Origin: an uncultured Paracoccaceae bacterium
GTDB taxonomy: Bacteria; Pseudomonadota; Alphaproteobacteria; Rhodobacterales; Rhodobacteraceae
Direction: 5' to 3'
DNA: 5,194 nucleotides
Assembly (NCBI GenBank): GCA_913054485.1
Contig: CAJXHQ010000273.1
Coordinates: 1-5,194 of the forward strand
Shown here: one piece after another, positions 1 through 5,194 of the stretch
Layout of the letters: every line of letters begins with the position of its first letter
Numbering within the stretch: position 1 is the first letter of the stretch
Notes under the pieces: generated by a model
What the model saw: only the letters and a program-made list of their open reading frames with translations
What the model was told of the DNA's origin: nothing
The model's database searches: none
Translations under genes and position numbers: made by a program

Positions 1-1168
<1,168 letters not shown>

Positions 1169-1171
1169 GCG

Positions 1172-1180
1172 TCCGCCTTT
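1172..1180 (-). promoter_or_regulatory. Ribosome binding site supporting the TTG start of the ABC ATPase
   Basis: On the minus strand this reads AAAGGCGGA, with 7 nt between AAAGG and the TTG at 1168. No comparable purine-rich site precedes the alternative GTG at 1147. This site therefore decides the start call. Confidence 0.5.
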
Positions 1181-1194
1181 CGCATCCGGGCATG

Positions 1195-1226
1195 AAAAGG
1201 GCGCATGTGATGTGTCACATGCGCCC
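1195..1226 (-). terminator. Perfect 12-bp stem-loop plus TTTT between binding-protein and ATPase genes (partial terminator or mRNA-stabilising hairpin)
   Basis: On the minus strand GGGCGCATGTGA (1226-1215) pairs perfectly with TCACATGCGCCC (1210-1199) around a CACA loop, and TTTT follows (1198-1195). It starts 7 nt after the binding-protein TAA stop and ends 14 nt before the ATPase ribosome site. The shape fits a weak intrinsic terminator or a 3'-end stabiliser. Such elements are known in binding-protein transporter operons, where the binding protein is made in excess of ATPase and permease. The short T run suggests incomplete termination, so the ATPase is probably still co-transcribed. Confidence 0.65.
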
Positions 1227-1233
1227 GCAGGTC

Positions 1234-2226
1234 TTAGTTCGGGCAGGAATTGTCCGACATGTAGTCGTGGACCTTGACGGTTCCGGCAACGATGTCGGCC
1301 TTCGCCTTTTCGACGGCAGCCGTCATTTCCGGCGTGATCAGGTCCTTGTTGTTGTCGTCGACCGCATAGGTGACGCCATCCTGTTCGACGCCAAGAGCCT
1401 GAACGCCGGCCGTGAAGGCATCGCCCTGGGTATCCTTGAAGGCGTTGTAGACCGCGAGGTCGACGCGCTTGACCATCGAGGTCAGCACCTTGCCTGGATG
1501 CAGGTGGTTCTGGTTGGAATCGACGCCGATGCCGAGCTTGCCGTTGTCGGCTGCCGTCTGCAGGACACCGAGGCCGCTGGCGCCGGCTGCCGCGTAAACT
1601 ACATCCGCGCCCTGGTCGATCTGGTTCTTGGTGAGCTCACCGGCACGCACCGGGTCGTTCCAGGCCGCACCCGTGGTGCCGACCATGTTCTGGAAGACCT
1701 GCGCATCCGGATTGGCCGCCTTGACGCCCTGGACATAGCCGCAGCCAAACTTGCGGATCAGCCGAATATCCATGCCGCCGACGAAACCGACCTTGCCGGT
1801 CTCGGACGCCATGCCTGCGAGAAGGCCGACGAGGTAGGAGCCCTGTTCTTCGTTGTAGACGACGGAGCGCACGTTCGGCAGGTCGACGACGGCGTCGACG
1901 ATCACGAACTTGGTGTCGGGGAACTCGGCTGCGACCTTTTCCATCGCCGATGTCCAGGCGAAGGAGACGGCGACCACGGGGTTATATCCGCGGCTGGCGA
2001 AATTGCGGATCGCCTGCTCGCCCTGCGTGTCGCTGGTCGGCTCGAAATCCCGGTATTCGACCCCCGCCTCTGCCTTGAACTGTTCGGCGCCGGCATGGGC
2101 AGCCTCGTTGAAGGATTTGTCGAACTTGCCGCCCAGATCAAAGATCAGTGCAGGGTCCGCCAGCGCAGCACCAGCGGTCAGCGCAACGGAGGCCGCAGCC
2201 CCCAGCAGGGATTTCATCATGGTCAT
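1234..2226 (-). CDS. BMP family (PnrA/BmpA-like) periplasmic substrate-binding protein of an ABC transporter
   Basis: 330-residue periplasmic protein that captures the ligand and delivers it to the importer. Characterised relatives (PnrA of Treponema, BmpA-type proteins) bind purine nucleosides; the ligand here cannot be read from sequence. Residues 1-23 form a typical Sec signal peptide (Lys5, hydrophobic stretch, cleavage after ALA before D24). There is no lipobox Cys, so it should be soluble rather than a lipoprotein. Family features include GGKFDKSFNE (32-41), the VAVSF strand (85-89), a FVIVDA segment (107-112) and NVRSVVYNEEQGSYLVGLLAG (118-138), and GVDSNQ (234-239). Cys162 and Cys328 are the only cysteines in the mature protein. 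ATG at 2226 is chosen over the ATGs at residues 3 and 4 because GGGAG sits 7 nt upstream. It is the first gene of the importer set; the ATPase follows after a stem-loop. Confidence 0.95.
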   Translation of the reverse strand: MTMMKSLLGAAASVALTAGAALADPALIFDLGGKFDKSFNEAAHAGAEQFKAEAGVEYRDFEPTSDTQGEQAIRNFASRGYNPVVAVSFAWTSAMEKVAAEFPDTKFVIVDAVVDLPNVRSVVYNEEQGSYLVGLLAGMASETGKVGFVGGMDIRLIRKFGCGYVQGVKAANPDAQVFQNMVGTTGAAWNDPVRAGELTKNQIDQGADVVYAAAGASGLGVLQTAADNGKLGIGVDSNQNHLHPGKVLTSMVKRVDLAVYNAFKDTQGDAFTAGVQALGVEQDGVTYAVDDNNKDLITPEMTAAVEKAKADIVAGTVKVHDYMSDNSCPN

Positions 2227-2233
2227 TGTGTCT

Positions 2234-2238
2234 CTCCC
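2234..2238 (-). promoter_or_regulatory. Ribosome binding site of the BMP binding-protein gene
   Basis: The minus strand reads GGGAG, then a 7-nt spacer, then ATG at 2226. It favours the first of three closely spaced ATGs (MTMM). Confidence 0.7.
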
Positions 2239-2312
2239 GGTTTGTTATCATTCGGGCCGCGCCTGCAGCGCTGCGCCCGGGGATGCATCAGCAGTCAATT
2301 CAATGCTGCGGC

Positions 2313-2343
2313 AATTTAGTCCAGAGCGTGCCCGGAGGGTCAA
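2313..2343 (-). promoter_or_regulatory. Candidate promoter of the importer operon
   Basis: On the minus strand TTGACC (2343-2338) could be a -35 box and TAAATT (2318-2313) a -10 box. Each resembles its consensus, but the 19-nt spacer is longer than ideal. Transcription would begin near 2306, giving a leader of about 80 nt that includes a GC-rich palindrome (GCAGCGCTGC at 2265-2274). The rest of the 2227-2391 gap shows no gene and no clear terminator for rimI. Confidence 0.35.
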
Positions 2344-2356
2344 CCGCTTTTTGACC
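2338..2356. repeat. Inverted repeat GGTCAA-N7-TTGACC, possible operator
   Basis: Two perfect 6-bp arms (2338-2343 and 2351-2356) are separated by 7 bp. One arm coincides with the candidate -35 box of the importer promoter. Its size and symmetry would suit a dimeric repressor, but I cannot assign it to a known regulator family. The AT-rich 6-bp stem is too weak to be a convincing terminator. Confidence 0.4.
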
Positions 2357-2391
2357 ATTTGGTGGAAAACGAAGGCTAAGCTAACAGAGAA

Positions 2392-2805
2392 TCAGCGCAA
2401 ATCACGCTGCATCAGCAGCGCATCCGCCGCTTGACCCTGCGTCCGCTGGTAATAAGCAGCCCGTCTGCCGCAGGATTCAAACCCGCAGGATTCGTACAGG
2501 TTTATGGCCGGGGTATTGTCTGCGGCGACCTCAAGAAAGGCCGTTACCGCCCCGCGTCTCGCGGCCTCTGCCTGCCAACCGGCCATGACTTGCCGGGCCA
2601 ATCCCTGGCGTTGAAACGCAGGGTCAGTCGCGATGGTCAGAAGTTCAGCCTCATCCGCGATCACCCGCACCAGTGCGAAAGCGCGCTGGTCGCCTGCGGC
2701 AAAAACATGCGGGCTCTGCAGCAGGGTTTGAAATTCCTGCGTGGACCAGGGCCGGGACTGGGTGAAGGCCGCCGCGTAGGTGGCGGCCATGTCGGCGGGC
2801 GTCAT
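2392..2805 (-). CDS. rimI: Ribosomal protein alanine N-acetyltransferase RimI (GNAT family)
   Basis: 137-residue GNAT acetyltransferase. The family transfers acetyl from acetyl-CoA to protein N-termini; in E. coli the substrate is ribosomal protein S18. The acetyl-CoA pyrophosphate-binding loop is QRQGLA (65-70) after the LLTIATDPAF strand. The conserved EVAADNTPAINLYESCGF block covers residues 92-109. Glu105 and Tyr119 (in RRAAYY) align by position with the catalytic Glu and Tyr of E. coli RimI. Length is normal for the family. The ATG at 2805 overlaps the tsaB stop as ATGA with no evident Shine-Dalgarno, implying translational coupling; the frame extends further upstream, but that part lies within tsaB. 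A second ATG at residue 6 is less likely. Codons 105-113 contain an 11-bp direct repeat encoding ESCG twice. It is last in the nfu-tsaB-rimI operon. Native substrate here is inferred only. Confidence 0.92.
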   Translation of the reverse strand: MTPADMAATYAAAFTQSRPWSTQEFQTLLQSPHVFAAGDQRAFALVRVIADEAELLTIATDPAFQRQGLARQVMAGWQAEAARRGAVTAFLEVAADNTPAINLYESCGFESCGRRAAYYQRTQGQAADALLMQRDLR

Positions 2806-3398
2806 CCGTCGAGCAGGGCGGGCGGCGCGTCCCGCATCGGCGCCGCATCTGCGCTGCGCAGGTACAGCGGGGCGGGGGCGTCGGTCTCTGTCCGGAACCG
2901 GGCGGCGGCACAGCGCGCAATGGCCTCTGCGATCCCCGCGGGGCTTGCCTCGCACGCCAAGGCCAGCCCGGCACCGCGGGCGGCGTCCCCGGCTTCCTTG
3001 AGCGGCATCAGACGCGGTGCCTCGCCCGGCAGGGCGGCGTAGGCCTGATCGCGGGGGGCAGGCACTGCGGCCAGCACGCCTTCATGGGCGCGGGCGTCGA
3101 AACCGGTGACGCCAACCGCCGGGATGTTCAGCCCTAGCGCCAGCCCGCGCGCGGCGGAGACGGCGATGCGGATGCCGGTGAAATTGCCGGGGCCGATGCC
3201 CACGCCAATCGCGTCCAGGTCTGCCCAGGCGGTATTGCCTTCGGTCAGCACCTCTTCCAGCAGCACCATCAGGCGTTCAGCCTGGCCGCGCTTCATTTCT
3301 TCCAGGCGTGATACGAGGATGTCATCCCCGCGCAGCAAAGCGGCCGCGCAATGCGCGGCCGATGTGTCAAATCCGAGGATGAGCGGCTCAGACGGCAA
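2802..3398 (-). CDS. tsaB: tRNA threonylcarbamoyladenosine biosynthesis protein TsaB
   Basis: 198-residue cytoplasmic protein of the ASKHA fold. TsaB pairs with TsaD, and with TsaE acts in the last step of t6A synthesis at A37 of tRNAs that read ANN codons; it is a partner rather than the catalyst. Visible features are the opening strand ILGFDTSAAHCAAALL (7-22), the hallmark GPGNFTGIR (69-77) followed by a helix ISAARGLA-like segment, and the C-terminal PLYLRSADA (177-185). The frame has only one plausible start, TTG at 3398; the next Met (residue 35) would remove the FDTS strand. GAGG lies 9 nt upstream (3408-3411). The start overlaps the end of nfu by 11 bp and the stop overlaps the rimI start, so translation is probably coupled across all three genes. 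A strong hairpin lies at codons 13-20. The coupling to rimI is common in bacteria. Confidence 0.93.
   Translation of the reverse strand: MPSEPLILGFDTSAAHCAAALLRGDDILVSRLEEMKRGQAERLMVLLEEVLTEGNTAWADLDAIGVGIGPGNFTGIRIAVSAARGLALGLNIPAVGVTGFDARAHEGVLAAVPAPRDQAYAALPGEAPRLMPLKEAGDAARGAGLALACEASPAGIAEAIARCAAARFRTETDAPAPLYLRSADAAPMRDAPPALLDG
3341..3361 (-). repeat. GC-rich perfect inverted repeat inside the 5' end of tsaB
   Basis: CGGCCGCGCA (3341-3350) is mirrored exactly by TGCGCGGCCG (3352-3361), with one central base. In the tsaB mRNA it would form a roughly 9-bp hairpin with a 3-nt loop, 38-58 nt into the gene. It encodes SAAHCAAA, so alanine-rich coding alone could have created it. Confidence 0.5.
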
Positions 3399-3954
3399 CG
3401 GGGCGGACCTCGGTCACTTCCGGGATATAGTGGCGCAGCAGGTTCTCGATGCCCATCTTCAGCGTCAGGGTCGACGAGGGGCAGCCCGCGCAGGCGCCCT
3501 GCATATGCAGGTAGACCACGCCGCGGTCAAAGCCGTGGAAGGTGATGTCGCCGCCGTCCTGGGCCACTGCCGGGCGCACGCGGCTGTCCAAAAGGTCCTT
3601 GATCTGGTCGACGATTTCAGAATCCTCGCCAGTGTGCTCGGCGTGGCCGGATGCATTCTGTCCGCCTTCACCCGCCATTACCGGCGCGCCGGACTGGTAG
3701 TGCTCCATCACCGCGCCCAGGATTGCGGGCTTGATGTGATCCCATTCGACGCTGTCCGCTTTGGTGACGGTCACGAAGTCATTGCCAAAGAATACGCCCG
3801 CGACGCCGGAGACTGCAAAGATGCGCTCTGCCAGCGGCGAGGCGGCAGCGTTATCGGCGGAAGGGAAATCTGCGGTGCCCGTTTCCAGAACGGTCTGACC
3901 CGGAAGAAACTTCAGCGTGGCCGGGTTCGGGGTGGATTCGGTCTGGATGAACAT
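3388..3954 (-). CDS. NifU/NFU1-type iron-sulfur cluster carrier protein
   Basis: 188-residue Fe-S scaffold or carrier. The N-terminal Nfu_N domain begins MFIQTESTPNPATLKFLPG (1-19) and runs to about residue 87. A polar linker (88-112) follows. The C-terminal NifU domain (about 113-188) carries the cluster-binding pair C155-A-G-C158 within GACAGCPSS. In the family two such domains pair to hold a [4Fe-4S] cluster and pass it to client enzymes. The architecture matches mitochondrial NFU1 and alphaproteobacterial NifU-family proteins, not E. coli NfuA, whose N-terminal domain is A-type. ATG at 3954 is chosen because GGAG lies 6 nt upstream and the Nfu_N motif starts exactly there; the open frame extends upstream across the promoter region. 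It is first in the nfu-tsaB-rimI operon, with a good promoter immediately upstream. Confidence 0.95.
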   Translation of the reverse strand: MFIQTESTPNPATLKFLPGQTVLETGTADFPSADNAAASPLAERIFAVSGVAGVFFGNDFVTVTKADSVEWDHIKPAILGAVMEHYQSGAPVMAGEGGQNASGHAEHTGEDSEIVDQIKDLLDSRVRPAVAQDGGDITFHGFDRGVVYLHMQGACAGCPSSTLTLKMGIENLLRHYIPEVTEVRPVAV

Positions 3955-3960
3955 GGGGAT

Positions 3961-3964
3961 CTCC
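3961..3964 (-). promoter_or_regulatory. Ribosome binding site of the nfu-type gene
   Basis: The minus strand reads GGAG with a 6-nt spacer to ATG at 3954. It supports this start over upstream codons in the same frame. Confidence 0.7.
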
Positions 3965-3979
3965 GTTGAAACTGCCCCC

Positions 3980-4008
3980 GATATGCGCCTCCTGATGCGC
4001 CCTGTCAA
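3980..4008 (-). promoter_or_regulatory. Probable sigma-70 promoter of the nfu-tsaB-rimI operon
   Basis: On the minus strand a perfect TTGACA -35 (4008-4003) is followed by a 17-nt spacer and CATATC (3985-3980). Read as the rhizobial-style form CTTGAC-N17-CTATAT, the second box is GCATAT. Transcription would begin near 3973, leaving a leader of about 20 nt. The spacer carries a 7-bp direct repeat (GGCGCAT twice, 12 bp apart), which might serve a regulator. Confidence 0.6.
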
Positions 4009-4099
4009 GTTTTGGAATGATTCTAAGTTTGGTCCGGCTCGCATTTCTTTCCTGCCGCAACCAGATAGCACAGAGAGGCGGGGGACTGGCCGGTGAAAC

Positions 4100-4104
4100 A
4101 GGAG
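4100..4104 (+). promoter_or_regulatory. Ribosome binding site of the SDR gene
   Basis: AGGAG, 11 nt before the ATG at 4116. The spacing is on the long side. No clear promoter for this gene was found in the divergent spacer 3955-4115. Confidence 0.5.
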
Positions 4105-4115
4105 ATTTCCAGAGT

Positions 4116-4943
4116 ATGAAACCATTGGCAGGACAGGTTGCATTGATTGCCGGCGGGGCGACGCCGCGCGGTATCGGGCGGGCGATTGCGCTGCGGCTGG
4201 CGCAGGACGGGGCGCAGGTTGCAGTCACGGACCTTCCGGGGGCGGCGGTGATTGCGGGTGCGGACTGCGACCGCGTCACCCTGCTGGAAGAGACCGCTGC
4301 GGAAATCCGCACCTCCGGCGGCCAGGCCATCGCCCTGCCGCTGGATGTGACCAGCTCAAAGGACATAAACCGGTGCCTGAGCGAAATCGAGGCAGCCCTG
4401 GGCCCGGTGGGCATTCTGGTCAACAATGCTGGATCACTGGCCGGGTCGGCAGATTTCCTGACCACCACGCCGGCGCAATGGGAGGCAAGTTTCCGCGTCA
4501 ATCTTCTGGGTCCGGTGATGCTGGCGCAGGCGGTCATCCCCGGCATGCAGAGCCGTGGCGGCGGGAGGATCATCAATATCGGATCCACCGGCAGTCTCGG
4601 GGCGGAGCCCGGGTTCGGGGCCTATACGGCGATGAAGCACGGGCTGGCCGGGTTCAGCAAAACCATCGCGGCGGAGTTCGGCCCGGATGGCATTCTTTGC
4701 AACACCGTCTGCCCCGGCTACATCGCCACCGACATGCACACGGCCGCCAATGCCCGGCTGGCCGGAGAACAGGGTATCCCGGTCGAAGAACTGCGCCGCC
4801 GGCGCTATGCCTCCGTCGCGCTCAGGGATGCGGGGCAGCCCGAAGACGTGGCAGAGGCGGTAGCCTATCTTGCAGGCCCTGCGGGGGCTTATGTGACGGG
4901 TATCAGCCTTCCGGTCACCGGCGGTGTATCGCCCGGTATCTGA
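4116..4943 (+). CDS. Short-chain dehydrogenase/reductase (classical SDR family), substrate unknown
   Basis: 275-residue Rossmann-fold oxidoreductase, cytoplasmic, using NAD(P)(H). Features in order: glycine-rich loop GGATPRGIG (13-21), two residues longer than the usual TGxxxGIG; end of strand 2 at Asp39 (AVTDL), which usually favours NAD(H), while Arg18 in the loop could favour a phosphate; NNAG (103-106); Asn129; Ser157; Tyr170 and Lys174 in YTAMK. This is the complete catalytic tetrad. PGYIATDM (200-207) and the C-terminal SLPVTGG strand are typical. Between strand 2 and the next helix there are roughly a dozen more residues (about 40-55) than in FabG-like enzymes. ATG at 4116 puts the glycine-rich loop at the normal distance from the N-terminus and has AGGAG upstream; an in-frame ATG at 4017 would add 33 atypical residues. 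It is divergent from nfu. No pathway neighbour is visible, so the substrate remains open. Confidence 0.92.
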   Translation: MKPLAGQVALIAGGATPRGIGRAIALRLAQDGAQVAVTDLPGAAVIAGADCDRVTLLEETAAEIRTSGGQAIALPLDVTSSKDINRCLSEIEAALGPVGILVNNAGSLAGSADFLTTTPAQWEASFRVNLLGPVMLAQAVIPGMQSRGGGRIINIGSTGSLGAEPGFGAYTAMKHGLAGFSKTIAAEFGPDGILCNTVCPGYIATDMHTAANARLAGEQGIPVEELRRRRYASVALRDAGQPEDVAEAVAYLAGPAGAYVTGISLPVTGGVSPGI

Positions 4944-4948
4944 CCGTG

Positions 4949-5003
4949 GCCCGGCGCGGCGGAGCCCGGCAGAGCATCAGCCCTGAGCCGGGCGCTGCCG
5001 GGC
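4949..5003. repeat. Nested GC-rich inverted repeats between convergent SDR and ClbS-like genes
   Basis: GCCCGGC occurs at 4949-4955 and 4964-4970, and its complement GCCGGGC at 4987-4993 and 4997-5003, so an inner and an outer 7-bp pairing are both possible. The element spans the 33-bp gap and the last codons of the minus-strand gene. There is no T run on either strand, so a terminator role is only a possibility. Confidence 0.35.
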
Positions 5004-5194
5004 CCGCAGATACTTCGCCGCCGACCGGTAATGGCTGGCCCCCGAGGCCTCGGCCCGGCGTCCCGCCGTCCAGTGATTTCCGCTGCCCATCATCGGCGCG
5101 CCGTAGAGCCTTGCGTCGTCAAGGCCGGCGATCAGCGCGACCAGCGTCCCATGTGCAGTGTCCAGCATGCTGCGGGCCTCTTCCCAGGTAATTT
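4977..5194 (-). CDS. ClbS/DfsB family protein (DUF1706-like four-helix bundle), N-terminus cut by window edge
   Basis: The last 72 residues and TGA stop of a gene that enters from the right. The visible part reads ITWEEARSMLDTAHGTLVAL, then LYGAPMMGSGNHWTAGRRAEA and SHYRSAAKYLRAR. The WTxGRxAEAxGxSHYRSAAK block is the C-terminal hallmark of the ClbS/DfsB family, usually about 165 residues long, so over half is missing. The Met encoded at 5168 is internal, since coding sense continues to the window edge. ClbS protects colibactin producers from self-damage as a cyclopropane hydrolase; most family members lie outside such clusters and have no known role. No biosynthetic genes are visible here, so resistance should not be assumed. 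It converges on the SDR gene. Confidence 0.82.
   Translation of the reverse strand, partial: ITWEEARSMLDTAHGTLVALIAGLDDARLYGAPMMGSGNHWTAGRRAEASGASHYRSAAKYLRARQRPAQG

Noticed and set aside
1206..1219. TGTGA...TCACA resembling a CRP/FNR site
   Set aside because: CRP sites need 6 bp between TGTGA and TCACA and here there are 4; FNR has that spacing but different half-sites. The element lies between co-directional genes and is fully explained as the core of a 12-bp RNA hairpin.
2265..2274. Palindrome GCAGCGCTGC in the leader of the BMP gene, considered as an operator or terminator
   Set aside because: No T run follows, the palindrome has no loop, and GC-rich 10-bp palindromes are expected by chance in such DNA; kept only as a note in the promoter entry.
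2806..2955. N-terminal extension of rimI upstream of 2805
   Set aside because: The frame is open, but it overlaps the tsaB C-terminus, its translation is Arg-rich without GNAT features, and the ATGA overlap start gives a normal family length.
3106..3969. Plus-strand frame of 287 codons opposite tsaB and nfu
   Set aside because: Antisense shadow spanning two real genes; composition is not protein-like.
4017..4115. In-frame upstream ATG that would add 33 residues to the SDR
   Set aside because: The added residues do not resemble a signal or SDR N-terminus, the ATG lacks a ribosome site and would lie almost at the divergent nfu promoter; ATG 4116 fits the family.

Overview
The window looks like an ordinary stretch of chromosome from a GC-rich alphaproteobacterium. 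A Rhodobacterales/Roseobacter-type genome is my best guess. It rests on protein wording, the nfu-tsaB-rimI order and an alphaproteobacterial-style promoter, not on any marker gene. I see no mobile element, CRISPR array, RNA gene or phage gene, and I did not find a convincing undescribed system. The points of interest are regulatory or structural details.

Left part (1-2226, minus strand): an ABC importer of the BMP/PnrA type (purine nucleoside or simple-sugar class). A periplasmic binding protein (1234-2226) is followed by a double-domain ATPase (1168 down to the left edge, where it is cut off). The two are separated by a perfect 12-bp stem-loop with a short T run. The permease genes are expected further left, outside the window. 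The 165-bp gap upstream (2227-2391) holds a good ribosome binding site, a possible promoter and a GGTCAA-N7-TTGACC inverted repeat.

Middle part (2392-3954, minus strand): a tight three-gene operon, nfu-tsaB-rimI, read right to left with overlapping stop and start codons. It encodes an iron-sulfur carrier (Nfu_N plus NifU domains), the TsaB partner needed for t6A tRNA modification, and a RimI-type N-acetyltransferase. A strong-looking promoter (TTGACA, 17-nt spacer, CATATC) lies just upstream. No clear terminator separates rimI from the importer genes, so read-through is possible.

Right part (4116-5194): a short-chain dehydrogenase on the plus strand, divergent from nfu. It is followed by the C-terminal part of a ClbS/DfsB-family protein on the minus strand, which enters from the right edge. 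These two genes converge across a 33-bp spacer with GC-rich nested inverted repeats.

The long open frames on the plus strand opposite the importer and opposite nfu/tsaB are high-GC antisense shadows and are not annotated.
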